Positions 22,370 through 33,304 are shown, counted from the first letter of the stretch. The stretch is 64,000 bases of DNA from Liopterus haemorrhoidalis (GCA_963971575.1 OZ020612.1:33273916-33337915); one strand, 5' to 3'. Notes: generated from the sequence alone by a model not told the origin. Translations and numbers: made by a program.

Positions 22370-23412
22370 ATTTATGTGAAGTGTGAATTTTCACACATTT
22401 CAGGGTTTCGCAGGTATTTAGTAAGTGAATGATGAATATTTGGGATGCCAAAACAAATTTTATGTTAAAATATTTTTTATTAATTTTAATTCGAATGCCT
22501 AATACCATTATTTGGGTTTCTAAATATTTGCAGTATTTTTTTTTTTATGGCAAGGTTCATTAAATATTTTGAAAAATGCGACTACGACTCCCATTGGTTA
22601 TATAAGTCATAAACTCCTTCCCTCTAATTTCGTATACATTCAAACATAGAATTAAATTATAATTTCAACACTTCCCACTGGTTATTAAATTTACGCTTTT
22701 AAAAATTAAATGCAACATTTGCCAAAATATAACTAGAATTTTGACAAAATAGTTTAAACAAAATAAAAATGCAAAAAAAAACAGAAAAAATAAAATTCAC
22801 GGGAATCGAACAGTACTTTGCAACTTAAGAAGCGAGAACGTTACCACTGGACTACAGAAGTTCACTCGTTTATTGTGTTAAGTAACGGATTAAATATTTT
22901 ACATATTTTAGTTAAAAACACAAAAAATGCGTCATTTTCCGAAAACATAATCTGATCAAAAATTCCTGTTGTGCTATTCCGGTTCACACCAATGTACATT
23001 ACTTAGAATTTTTTAGATTTTTAGTTTAAACCATCTGGGCTACAGGGTGTGGGACAAAAAAAAATTTTTGCACAATTTTGGCAAAAAACGCATGAATATA
23101 ATTTATTTTGCAAAAATAAAATTTTGATCGTTAATCCACGTACCAAGGGCTTTCATTTGATATCCTACACAGATTTGTAAAAAAAAATATTTTTTTCGAC
23201 GAACTGATGTTTTTTAGATGTTTTAGTACTTTTACTAAGAGTTGTATAAGCATTACAAATTTTAACTCTCTAGGTTTAGCCGTTTGGCTACAATTTTTAC
23301 CGAACAGACAGACAGACAGACAAACAGACAAACAGACAAACAGACAAACAGACAAACAGACTAAAAATGACGGTATAAGGATTCTTTGGTCATACCTACA
23401 AAACCCTAAAAA
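22370..23412 (-). mobile_element. family A repeat, full-length, with tRNA-like module (copy A3)
   Basis: Minus orientation. Right end AGGGTTTTGTAGGTAT (complement, ~23397-23412), then a GTCT/GTTT microsatellite (23307-23361), the CCAAACGGCTAAACC box, a tRNA-like module (22798-22854), the AGGGTTTCGCAGGTAT box and the hairpin at the left end (22384-22399). No protein is encoded. Confidence 0.8.
22798..22854 (-). other. tRNA-like pol III promoter module in A3
   Basis: On the minus strand: A-box-like TAGTCCAGTGG (22844-22854) and B-box-like GTTCGATTCCCGTG (22799-22812), spaced as in a tRNA. The arms do not fold into a good cloverleaf, so this is a tRNA-derived module and not a tRNA gene. Confidence 0.6.
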
Positions 23413-24342
23413 TGACGCATGAAGGTTTTGGGATGCTTTTAAGTAATATAAAAAATAAAATTATTTGATGAGGAAGACAATTCAGAAGAATTTTCCAAAC
23501 CAGAAAATATTTTGGAAATAGTGTTTGAATATGCACACATGTAGTTATGTTCCAGACATGACTACACATCAATTTAAAGTACTTTTCTGATTGTATCCAG
23601 AAAATTTTGACTTTTTTGAGTGTTTTTATATGTTCCATCATGAGGTTAATGTCTGTGCTATTTATTTTGCAAATGCTGCAGGCATAAACATATGATATCT
23701 TGATTGTTTTCACTCATATTGTTTTGTAGAAATAATCACTTATATTTTTACCGCGAAAAACACTATTGCACAGATTGCCGCACGATCTGAATTTGTGACG
23801 ATTTTGCAACACAAACTGCACTGCAAGATATTTGCCGAACGATCTTCGTGCAGCACAGAGCCCACAAAAACTTTATGCCGAACGTTTCTTGTGTAAATTA
23901 TGCAGAATGTGTAGATTATTAGCTTATGCCGAACGCACCTTCTTTAGAACATCTTCGAGAAATTCCAGGAGTTAGCTAACCACGAGTTGGAAACCGCACT
24001 AGTGTATACTATACCTTCAGATTCGTTTGGCGTCAGGTGGATCATAGAATTTCTAATCATTTGTTGCTATAAGTTATATCACAGTTTTAGACAGTTATAA
24101 TTTGTATGTCTTCAAACTTCAATATTACCGGAGCACTCCGTATAATTACTATAACACAGTACACGCAAGCAGGGCCGACCAGAAATATGTGGAGCTCTGT
24201 GCAGCTTTTTCTTGCGGGACCCTGATTCAAAAATAATATATTAACATTTACAGATAATATAAGAACACAAAGTAAATAAATCAACCATTCAAATGGTTTC
24301 TAATGATGCCAATGTTCTTGAGACATAGAGGTACTCACATAA

Positions 24343-24763
24343 TATTTAGGGTTTTGTAGGTATAACCACCAAAAACGCTATATATATTTCGTGTGAGACA
24401 AATACATTTTCATAATTTACGTAACAATAATTACATTTCGATAAAATTGCAATGATCACAATGTAAGGAAATTGAAAATAAATTTATAAACTATTATTAT
24501 AAATTTATTTTCAATTTCCTTAACCACTCTATCGCTGAGGGCGTCAGCAAGTTTATGTCGTCGGGGTCTCCGTCATACCGATGTATTATTGGACTTTCTG
24601 TCTGTCTGTACGGTAGAAATTGTAGCCAAACGGCTGACCGTAGAATATGGAAATTAGGCATACTTATACAACTCTTTGACGCACATATAGGAAAAAACAC
24701 TGAGAGCTCCAAAAAAATACATCCCCAGATAAATATAAACAAATATGTAATTAATGAAATATA

Positions 24764-24794
<31 letters not shown>

Positions 24795-25525
24795 TAAAAA
24801 TTTTGAGTGGGGTATCAAATAAAACCTCTTGTGGATAACCAAGCAAATTTTTATTTTTAAAAATAATTTATTTTGTGGATTTTCTCCAAAAATATGTAAT
24901 AAACTTTTGTGCTCCAGCCTATTTCCCAGGGGGGGGGGTTGATCTAAAAGTCTGAAAAATGTCATAAAAAAAATCTTCATAATGTACTTTGATGGGAACC
25001 GGAATAGTTCAATAGGAATTTTTGATCAGATTAGGTTTTCGAAAAATATCGAATTTTTGACGTTGAAAAAAATTTAAAATTTATTGTGAAGTATCAGAAG
25101 AAAGCTCTTGAGACGCATATTAAGGAATAAAAAGTAGTTTTTAATTTTTTTAAAATTTTAATGCGATTTTTACCAAAAATCTTCTTAAAAAAACACTCTC
25201 CCTCACCCTTTAACTTAAAGGGGTTAAACTAAAAATCTGAAAAAAGTAATGTACATTGATATAAACCGAAAATGTACGAGACGAATTTTTGATCAGATTT
25301 CGATTTTGGAAAATATTGCAGTTTTTGTGTTTTTGACAAAATTAATTATTATTTTTTAGTTCCTGGCTAAATCATGTCTAATGATGTTATAGATTTGTTG
25401 ATTTTGATATGATTATACAATATTTTTTCTTAGTATTTAGTCTTATTCATCCAGAATTCTGTTGACTTCTTACACTTATTAAATACTTACAAAACCCCGA
25501 AATGTATGAAAATTCACACTTCGCA
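24343..25525 (+). mobile_element. family A repeat, tRNA-less subtype (copy A4)
   Basis: Starts AGGGTTTTGTAGGTAT (24347), carries CTGTCTGTCTG (24598) next to GTAGCCAAACGGCT, and ends with ATACTTACAAAACCCC and a mutated hairpin near 25525. An extra ~190 bases between the start and the microsatellite contain a perfect hairpin (24465-24521). It lacks the tRNA-like module, as in A2. Confidence 0.7.
24465..24521. repeat. perfect 25-bp inverted repeat with 7-base loop
   Basis: Arm AAGGAAATTGAAAATAAATT... at 24465-24489 is exactly complementary to 24497-24521, with ACTATTA between. It would form a strong hairpin in DNA or RNA. Confidence 0.9.
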
Positions 25526-25701
25526 TTTAATTTTTTTTTTTTCAACTTAATTAATTTGGTAACAAATTCTGCAGAAGCAACTGTAACTGGACTATTTAAT
25601 TAACTTCGCCTAAATGTTAAGTAATATCTCTTAACACAAAATATTCTTCCGGAACATTATTTTTAAACATCATGTTTTGATATAATTCGTATCGTCTTGT
25701 T

Positions 25702-25835
25702 ACCGACCGCCAACATATATAAGGGAGGTATTGTGATCATACCGATTTTGACATTTCGAGATTTCATTTCGATGGATCTCCACGAACTGAGGTCCCTACA
25801 TAACATTTTGACTATTTTTAGCATGATATCTGTCG

Positions 25836-25867
<32 letters not shown>

Positions 25868-26290
25868 TTGTACACGTGCAGAGCAAATTCGGCTGAAAGG
25901 ATTTTTATGAAACTTCATATTTAAGCTTCTGACATCAACGGCACGAGTTGATCAACTTTCGGTAAAAATCGGTTCACTAAAAATGGGAGTTTAATCGTGT
26001 CGATTTTAAGATTTTTGCGAATATTTCACTACAGAAAAATATTTCAAAAAAAATTATTTAATGAAAGTTGCTACAAAAGTAATAAATAACAACTTTTATT
26101 TGAGACATTTTTTGATAAAATGAAAAAAAATTAAATTTTTTCATACTTATATGTAACGTTTTCATGGTCATCATAAATAATATCTCTGTTAGAAAATATT
26201 GGGCCAAGTTATTTCTACCCTGCTGCTAGGGTATTTTATACAATTACTTTGTGATGGCGGTCGGTCCTGTAGTGGCCACAGCTGATTTTT
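25702..26290 (-). mobile_element. family B repeat (copy B1)
   Basis: Bounded by ACCGACCGCCA (25702-25712) and its exact complement TGGCGGTCGGT (26255-26265), followed by a hairpin-forming CTGTAGTGGCCACAG (26267-26281). Inside are a GTCT/GTCC microsatellite (~25830-25866) and the box TTCGGCTGAAAGGATTTTTATG. The same arrangement is found in the other orientation at 60390-61047. No protein. Confidence 0.75.
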
Positions 26291-26962
26291 ATACATTGCA
26301 ATGCAGTATTTATCATGACTAGAAAGGAATTTATTCTAAAATTGTTTTTTTCGGTATACAGCGTGTATCAAGAAAGAGGGAATACGATTTTTCTATAAAA
26401 CGCGATGTATGAGCAAGTTGTGAAAATAAATTTGATGGCCAAAGTTTACGTAAAGAATCGAATTGTGTACTAGGACCAGCGAAAGATTGCACATCAAGGA
26501 CGGATGTATGCAGAAATAGATCAAATGATAATTTTAGATCTGTTACACAAATGCACTTTTTTAGAAAGAAGTAAAACATTAAACGTAAATGGAAATCTAA
26601 CAAAGTAAGAAAAAAGAAAAACACACATATTTAAGTCTAGCTCGATACGCATGTCTTAGTTGCTAGCTTAAATTTTATGCTTTACTGGCAAAGCCTAAAT
26701 TTCATGGGCGTCAATCGTTAAAATATATAATTTTAATAATATTTAATATTTGTTTATATATCTTGTAATTTTCAAATATGTGTTGTACTCTTCATTGTTA
26801 TTATTATTTTCTTATATTCAGTACAATCTAACCAGAATTTTTTATAACCTTTCAAACTTCCAACAAAAATGAGAACGGCCAATGGTTTAACCTTGAACTA
26901 ATACTGGACAGTTTTACTGTGTATAGGCCTTGATGTGCAATATTTCGCTGGTCCTATTATAG
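26291..26962. other. no recognised feature
   Basis: No supported ORF or repeat. Confidence 0.5.
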
Positions 26963-27159
26963 TAGGGTGACCAGACGTACTCAAGTCAGGACCTTTTTTT
27001 TTGCTCATCAATTTTATTTTGGGAGTGAGGACCTTTTTTTTTGCTCATCACTTCCATTTTGGGAGTGAAGACCTTTTTTTTGCTCATTATATGAATTTTT
27101 GGAGTGTAACCTTTTTTTTTAGTATACTCTTTTTCTGTAAAAAAAATCTGGTCAGCCTA
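26963..27159. mobile_element. MITE with internal minisatellite
   Basis: Ends TAGGGTGACCAGA (26963-26975) and the complement TAGGCTGACCAGA (27147-27159), 12 of 13 matching. Inside, a ~48-base unit (AGGACC, poly-T, GCTCAT, ...TTTTGGGAGTG) is repeated three to four times. Flanks TATTATAG and, across the following hAT insertion, TAGAATAG suggest a degraded 8-bp duplication. Confidence 0.6.
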
Positions 27160-27206
27160 TAGCAGGGATGCACAGACTTGTTAAGACTAAGGGCCACATA
27201 GATTCA

Positions 27207-28224
27207 TTATTATTATTATTATATATTTATTTTACAGCAAATTGCCAAAATTCTTTACAAATAAATGTATGTACTCATACAGAATAAATATAAGAACAGA
27301 AAATAACAATAATAGAACAAAATAGAACAAAATACAGAAAAGAGAAAAAAAAAAAACAAAATAAAATAAATAAATAAATACATAAATACAAGATGTAAAT
27401 ATTGTCCACCGATCCACACACACACCTGAAATGAACAAAAGTTCGTAGCAGAACACATGTGTAGATCAGTGAGAGCAATGGAATAAAATACAATAGACAT
27501 ACAATACAGGTCTATCCCCTCCACTACCTAGTACCTGGAGTGGGAACGCGCAACGCAGAGCTCCAAAAACTGTTAAATATTTTGTCATTCCGCACGCATG
27601 ACTTAATAATGTTGTTCTCCACCCCCCAGACACCGGAGCGAAACGAATAGACCCGACTTCTTATCACACAATCTGCTGTCTTGACATTATTCGTGACAAA
27701 CATCCAAGATGCACTACAGAATTTGCTGTAACCATTGATAATTCTAAATGCATTGTTGTAACAAACTCTGAATTTACGTAGGCTTGACTGCGGCGCGTTT
27801 ATCCACAAAGCTGTGGCATAAACACACGCACAGTAAGCGTTAAACAAACTGTTACGTACGTTAACACTGCATTTAGAAAATCTCCTGTTAATCATATTCG
27901 CTCTAACACACAATGATCTGCACTGTCTGCCAATATCCGCACTATCTGATAGATCATCACAAATTATGTGACCAAGATACGATACGGATTTAACTCGCGG
28001 CACAACCTGGTCACATAACTTAATACTGGGCACAGAGTACGTTTTTTGCCTTGGCTGAAACACCATATATTCAGTCTTTTGGGCGTTATATAGGAGTCCA
28101 TGTTCCGCAGCAAAGTTCTCGCAAATCTCCAGAAGTTTCCTCAGACCAGAGAGAGAGGGGCACAGGAGGACCATGTCATCGGCATAGCTCAGATGATTGA
28201 CGACAGTTGTTCCCATCATTATGA
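27207..28224 (-). pseudogene. 5'-truncated LINE, reverse transcriptase C-terminal half and 3' end
   Basis: Minus-strand frame 28219-27524 (231 codons) begins in the catalytic palm box (HLSYADDMVLLCPSLSGLRKLL), passes the thumb (SVSYLGHIICDDLSD) and ends in a normal stop. Finger and early palm motifs are missing by 5' truncation. A 3' untranslated part follows to AAAATAAATATAT and an ATA-repeat tail at ~27207-27225. The frame is clean, so the insertion may be fairly recent. GTTAAGACTAAGGGCC (27180) and GTTAAGGAAGGGCC (28225) on the two sides may be the degraded target duplication. Confidence 0.85.
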
Positions 28225-28385
28225 GTTAAGGAAGGGCCGCCAAAAAAACTTGAAAATTATTTATATATTTATTTATACCTATTTTTATATATTTATTTAT
28301 AGCTAGTTTATTTTATTTATACGTATATTATACATACATATACATTACAAAAAAGATAATAAGAAGCAACAAATAACATTTATTT

Positions 28386-28590
28386 TGATGCGCGACATTG
28401 CATTGATTTGGCAATGTTTTTTATATTTGGGTCCATTTTTGTGGTAGCCAACCGCAAAATTGACTCCAAATTTTCATCATTCAAGCGGTTTCTATTCTTT
28501 GATTTATTAATATTCATTATCGAGAAAGTTTACTCACAAATATATGTTGAGCCAAAAAGTTGTTTCAATTATTCCTAATGATATTTAGTC
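28386..28590 (-). pseudogene. hAT transposase C-terminal fragment
   Basis: The minus strand reads TYICE, stop, TFSIMNINKSKNRNRL, then NDENLESILRLATTKMDPNI to a stop at ~28386. The order C-E-x-x-F-S-x-M-x-x-x-K ... L-x-x-x-L-R-x-A matches the dimerisation/C-terminal region of hAT transposases of the GTF2IRD2/ZBED-like kind. Only this end remains in the element. Confidence 0.7.
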
Positions 28591-28871
28591 TTTTCAAATA
28601 ATGTTATTTAGTGATAATTATTAAATAATACATGGTGAGCCGGCCCGGCCAATAGATCAATGGCGGGCCGCAAGCGGCCCGCGGGCCTCCTAATGTGCAT
28701 CCCTGGCCTATAGAATAGTATTAAAACAAGGTCAGTTTAGATTTTTTTAAATGGAAGCGTAGGTATGTTGGGTATGTTCGATAAATCTTTTGAAGTTAAC
28801 AACTTTTACTAAAACTTTTTTTTTAAATATGTTTTACGGTTTACGAACATTTTCATTCTCTATAAGTATCT

Positions 28872-29057
28872 TTATAATAATAATAATAATAAATCTCTTT
28901 ATTGACAAGGTTCAGTTTACACTGCTCTAGCACCTAACCTTTATATGATTTTACAATTTAGTAGACAATTGAATACATACACAATATTTTTATTTTAACA
29001 CTTAAATAATAATATTGTTTACTTTGTGCAATACATGGTCTAACTAAACTCGTATTT
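28872..29057 (-). mobile_element. LINE 3' tail remnant (minus strand)
   Basis: On the minus strand the segment ends AATAAAGAGATTT followed by TTA repeats (28872-28892 on plus), as LINE 3' ends do. No coding part remains. Confidence 0.35.

Positions 29058-29125
<68 letters not shown>
29058..29125. repeat. TAA microsatellite (left)
   Basis: About 22 AAT units. It flanks the R4-like 3' fragment on its left. Confidence 0.95.
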
Positions 29126-29127
<2 letters not shown>

Positions 29128-29299
29128 CCAACGGGCTGCAACGGATTACAACCGGACAGTTGCAAAAGGCAGCCCTGTTGGGAACAGCACGAATTTTGCG
29201 AAGATACCTTTGCGACTCTTAGGTCCTTGGTTAGGACCCGATTCGTGAAGAGGACATTTTTTCTCCCAGTATAACTATTGTTATACTGTGTAAAATAAC

Positions 29300-29302
<3 letters not shown>
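29126..29302 (+). pseudogene. R2/R4-type LINE, 3' terminal fragment
   Basis: A plus-strand frame reads LQRITTGQLQKAALLGTARI, then LRRYL, like the last residues of RLE-encoding R2/R4-type elements, followed by a short 3' untranslated part. It is set precisely between two TAA repeats. A 5'-truncated insertion. Confidence 0.5.

Positions 29303-29331
<29 letters not shown>
29303..29331. repeat. TAA microsatellite (junction)
   Basis: About ten AAT units separating the 3' end of one R4-like element from the 5' end of the next. Confidence 0.95.
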
Positions 29332-29333
<2 letters not shown>

Positions 29334-29499
29334 GGGGTACGGCGGTCTTTTGACCGAAAAGGCTTAGCGCCCTTTCCCCCCGGATCGCTACCACACTGTT
29401 ACCACGGCAGGAACCAATTGGGGGTAACGTCGACCCTATCATCTGGTCGATGAATCCTGCCACCGTTTCATGGGGCCAACCTTCCCATGAAACGTACAA

Positions 29500-31608
29500 A
29501 TGGTTCAGGAAAATATAAGAAACCATAGAGCTTCCCACAACGGGTCCTTCTCGGATGGGGACCCACAAACAGTTGGGCGAAGCTACAATCCCGCTAGCCG
29601 GGCCCGCCACAGGTGGACATCCGAGGAGCAGGAAGACCTGCTTCAGGTTTACGAGGCAGCGTCACCCCATCGCAGGGGCTACATGGTCAGAGTCCACTCA
29701 CAATGGTGTGAAAATCATCCTGAGCTGGACTTCATGACGCAACAAAATCTGCGCGACCAAGTAGCACGCCTGCGACGCAGGATGAGGCGATCGAGACGAA
29801 GAGAGTCGAGAAGGTTGTCCCAAATACCGGTACAGCCATCGACACCTGCAAGCCCACCAACGGGAGGTGGGCAGATAGCCACTGGGTCTTCCCCAGTTTA
29901 TGCAGGAATAACATCCTCTTCACCGGAAAAAAATCTCCGCGAGGATTTTCTAGCCCTTCTCTCGCCTCATTCTGAACGTACCCGACTCGGACACAATAAG
30001 TTCAAAGTTCGTGCTGATGACCTCACGCGACTTCATGAACTTATTAACAAGCAAATTTCACCTCAGAGTAGTCTCTGGGATATCGACTGTGCTGTATACG
30101 CTGCAGCAGCTGTGCTGACGCCAAAGCGGGCTAAGGCTTTTAACGGCAAACTGCGTATACAGCAATTAGAGAAGAAAATGACGCGTTCACGTCAGGAAGC
30201 TTCTCATATTCAGTGTGGTATTGATGCTTTACGAAGTATTAAGCCGCTAAGTGCGAATACTAAGCGCATATTATATCAATTGCGCATCAAGCATCACACA
30301 CTGAATTTGTCCACTCTCTCTCTGCTAAAGCAGAAAGCGGTGGACAAATTGAGAGCACTAGCCCTGGCAAGAAAGAAACTGGTCAACCGGGTTAGGACCA
30401 TGGAGGAAAATACTATGTTCCTCACGAGCCCGTCACGCCTTTTCATGGCCAAACCTGAGGTTTCTGAACCGTCATTATCAGTCGACAGGACAGAGACTTT
30501 CTGGAGGGAACTTTATGAACACGAGGCGATCGTGCAGGACACTCCAGTTTTGGAGATATTTGAGGAATTCTGTTCACAACACCTGACAGATCCTCAGGCA
30601 TGCCCCCCTGTTACCACGGAAGAAGTTACACGTGCTATTTCGAAAGCGCGCAATTTCGCTGCACCAGGAGTTGATGGTATTATTGCTTTCTGGTGGAAGT
30701 CATTCACAAGCGTGCACGGCCATCTTGCACGAAATTTTACTTCTTTTATCCGTGGAGAAATACCAATACCATCTTGGTTACCAGAGGGGCGTACAGTATT
30801 AATCCCCAAAAAAGGTGATTTAACCAACCCGAAGAACTACAGACCTATTACTTGTCTCAATACGCTGTATAAGATCTTCACCAGCGTATTAAACGAGCGG
30901 GTACTGAGCTCCATTGCCTCTGTTTGGTCAGACATCTACGAACAGAGAGGATCGAAGAGGGGCCAAGCAGGTTGCAAAGAAAACCTTATTATCGACCGGT
31001 CAGTCTGTCATGACGCGTCGTATTTCAAACGCAACCTGTCAATGGCTTGGGTGGACTACGCAAAAGCTTATGACACTACGTCACACGCTCTCATTTTAAC
31101 ATTATTGCGCATGTTACGAGTCCACCCGGAGATAGAGAGATGCATTGGGCAACTTATGTCCCTCTGGAAGACACAATTTGTTGTCCCAAGCGGATCAACT
31201 GCAGTGTCGACAGAGTGGATATATTTCAAGCGTGGGGTTTTCCAGGGAGATTCCCTAAGCCCGCTACTATTTTGCATCTCAGTTCTTCCTCTTTCGATCG
31301 AGCTTAGGCGCGGCAGTGGCTACATGGCGGGTCCCCCGTCGAAGCGTAAGCACAAAATTACCCATCTTTTTTACATGGATGATTTGAAGCTCTACGCCTC
31401 GAACGAGAGGAATCTGCAGACCGCCTTAGATACTGTTGCTGAGTACACTGCCGCGATAGGTATGCAATTCGGGTTGGAAAAATGCGCTGTTTTTCATATA
31501 TACAGAGGAAAAGGTTTAGACAACGGTGAAGACGTTCAATTGGTTGATGGGAGCATTATAAAACATCTTAATGCCGAAGGGTCTTACACATTTTTTAGGC
31601 ATCAGTGA
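29500..31608 (+). pseudogene. R4/R2-like ORF: Myb-like DNA-binding and reverse transcriptase
   Basis: 702 codons open. N-terminal: RHRWTSEEQEDLLQVY at ~residue 36, a Myb-like DNA-binding region, and an Arg-rich run at ~90-105. Reverse transcriptase: GVDGIIAFWWK (~390), RTVLIPKKGDLTNPKNYRPI (~430), SMAWVDYAKAYDTTSH (~510), GVFQGDSLSPLLF (~580), FYMDDLKLYA (~625). The box YMDD is intact. The ORF ends by frameshift in a poly-T run at ~31590; a second one-base change at ~31609 brings the next frame in. Function: target-primed reverse transcription at TAA repeats. Confidence 0.88.
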
Positions 31609-32291
31609 GAAGGTGTCCAAGATGTCACTCTTATTAAGCAGGCCCTTCGCAGCAAGTATATGGCACGACTTAGGCAGATATGGAGATCATGTCTGTCTGG
31701 CAAGAACAAGATCGCTGCCACAAACATGCTTGCTGTCCCATTAATTTCATACACTTTTGGTGTAATGAAATGGAATGTTGATGATCTTAAGGATCTCGAC
31801 AGAAGAACCAGAAAGATCATGAACATCAACCGAAGTCTTCACCCGAAATCTTCTGTGCAGCGCATTTACCTCCCTCGTCAAAATGGGGGTCGGGGATTAC
31901 TAAATCTGGAGTGCTTGCACGATCGTCTCGTCCTGGTTACAGCTAAAAGTATCCTCAGAATTCAGGACCCACTATTAAAATTCGTTAGTGAGCACGAATT
32001 TAGTGGCAAAGGGGCGTTTCTTTACCAGGCAGCGCGAAGAGCAGCAACGAGATTTAACCTGGCAGACTTGAGTCCCGTCAGGGAAAACGCTGGAGTACAA
32101 CTCTCTCGGGAGGAGTACAACAGAGTTACCGGTTCGGTGAAACGAGGCGAGACAGACATGTTGACAAAAGAACACATGAGTAAAAGTATGCACTCTGTGT
32201 TCTTCAAACATATTATAAGTCTAGAGTTGTCCACAGAACTCACGTTCTCGTTTCTTAAGTCTGCTGATTTGAGATCGGAAACAGAAGGTTT
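31609..32291 (+). pseudogene. R4/R2-like ORF continued: thumb and post-RT region
   Basis: The reading continues in another frame: QALRSKYMARLRQIWRS, AATNMLAVPLISYTFGVMKW, LDRRTRKIMNINRSLHPKSS, YLPRQNGGRGLLNLE. This block is conserved in RLE-type elements between reverse transcriptase and endonuclease. It runs into the gap, so the CCHC motif and endonuclease are not visible. Confidence 0.85.
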
Positions 32292-32491
32292 NNNNNNNNN
32301 NNNNNNNNNNNNNNNNNNNNNNNNNNNNNNNNNNNNNNNNNNNNNNNNNNNNNNNNNNNNNNNNNNNNNNNNNNNNNNNNNNNNNNNNNNNNNNNNNNNN
32401 NNNNNNNNNNNNNNNNNNNNNNNNNNNNNNNNNNNNNNNNNNNNNNNNNNNNNNNNNNNNNNNNNNNNNNNNNNNNNNNNNNNNNNNNNNN
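32292..32491. other. assembly gap, 200 N
   Basis: Exactly 200 N, the size of a placeholder gap written by a scaffolder. The two sides carry unrelated elements on opposite strands, so true distance and orientation are unknown. Confidence 0.98.
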
Positions 32492-33127
32492 CAGTTTCTA
32501 CCTTGACTGTCTACCACAAGCAAGACTCGGTTTCTTCTCGGTGGAGATAAAGAAGTGTTGGAAATTGAAGAGATTTGAGGAATTTTGTCTCGCTGTAGTT
32601 CCAAAAGATTGTCATTTAATAGCTTAATTTCTGTTCTTAATTTATCATTCGAGGCTAGTTGCGCGGTATATTTTAATATTTTTAATTCAATCTTTTTGCT
32701 AAGTTCTGCTATTTCTTTTAGATATAATGTACAATTATCACAGCTGCTTATTGTATTTGACTTGTGGTTCGGCATTTCAGTACTAAGTTGATTGATTAAC
32801 AAGGTTTGTTCATGTAATTTGTTGTTTAGAGCCTCCTCTGCTTCCATAGCCAGCGATTTAAGTGATTCACAACCATCCTTAGTTCGTTTTAAATGTAGGG
32901 TTTTATTGTTGAGATCTTCTTCCAGTTCTTTGATGCGATCATTTAAAATGTCAGTCTCTTCGTTAAAACTATTGTTGGATATGTTTGACTTTATCTCGAT
33001 GTTTCCGGTTTCAACATGACTTAACAGTAACTCTAGAAATGATTTACGGAGGTTTTTTACACATAAACCTTTAATTAGTACAAGTTGTTCTAAATGTATT
33101 TTTTTTTTAAATTATCGAAGTTAGACA
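32492..33127 (-). pseudogene. LINE ORF1 (coiled coil, SGNH-like start), truncated by the gap
   Basis: The minus strand starts MSNFDNLKK at 33127; one frameshift in the A-run follows. It then gives a ~170-residue heptad-rich coiled coil (ILNDRIKELEEDLNNKTLHL and similar, with CDNC) and RNRVLLVVDSQGRN at the gap edge. A coiled coil followed by an L-L-x-x-D-S-Q-G-R motif is typical of ORF1 proteins of some CR1/Jockey-like LINEs, where the protein binds element RNA. The rest is lost in the gap. Confidence 0.6.
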
Positions 33128-33304
33128 TGATCATACGAGATAAGCTCTAGAAACAAAATAATAATAGGTACATAAAAAGTAAAAAAAATAAATAGAAAAA
33201 TAAAAAATATAAAATTAAAAATGATAATAATAAAATGTTATATAAATAAAATGCAAATTACTAAATCAAAATAAAATAAAATAATAATAAAAAAAAAAAA
33301 AATT
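33128..33304. repeat. A-rich low-complexity stretch
   Basis: AAAT/AATA-rich sequence, T-rich when read in the direction of the tRNA-like sequence beside it. Confidence 0.7.

Larger units (their letters stand above)
22150..23938. mobile_element. DNA-transposon-like unit with 15-bp inverted ends, host of copy A3
   Basis: GTGCGTTCGGAATAA (22150-22164) and the complement GTGCGTTCGGCATAA (23924-23938) match at 14 of 15 positions. Further GCCGAACG words repeat inside the right part. The unit is interrupted by family A copy A3 (22370-23412). Target duplication and superfamily are unclear. Confidence 0.4.
27163..28705 (-). mobile_element. hAT element remnant with 8-bp target duplication, hosting a LINE
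   Basis: Ends CAGGGATGCACA (27163-27174) and its exact complement TGTGCATCCCTG (28694-28705), flanked by GCCTATAG on both sides (27155-27162, 28706-28713). An 8-bp duplication and CAGGG ends are those of hAT elements. Only the transposase C-terminus survives (see 28386). A LINE occupies 27207-28224. Confidence 0.9.
29332..32291 (+). mobile_element. R4/Dong-like non-LTR retrotransposon, cut by the gap
   Basis: Begins directly after TAA repeats with a GC-rich 5' untranslated region, then a single long ORF (see next entries). TAA-repeat insertion is the known habit of Dong, an R4-clade element. The 3' end, with the restriction-like endonuclease, should lie where the 200-N gap is. Confidence 0.7.

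Noticed and set aside
23300..23361. CRISPR-like array in the CAGA/CAAACAGA repeats
   Set aside because: Units are 4-8 bases with no spacers; this is a microsatellite in an animal genome.
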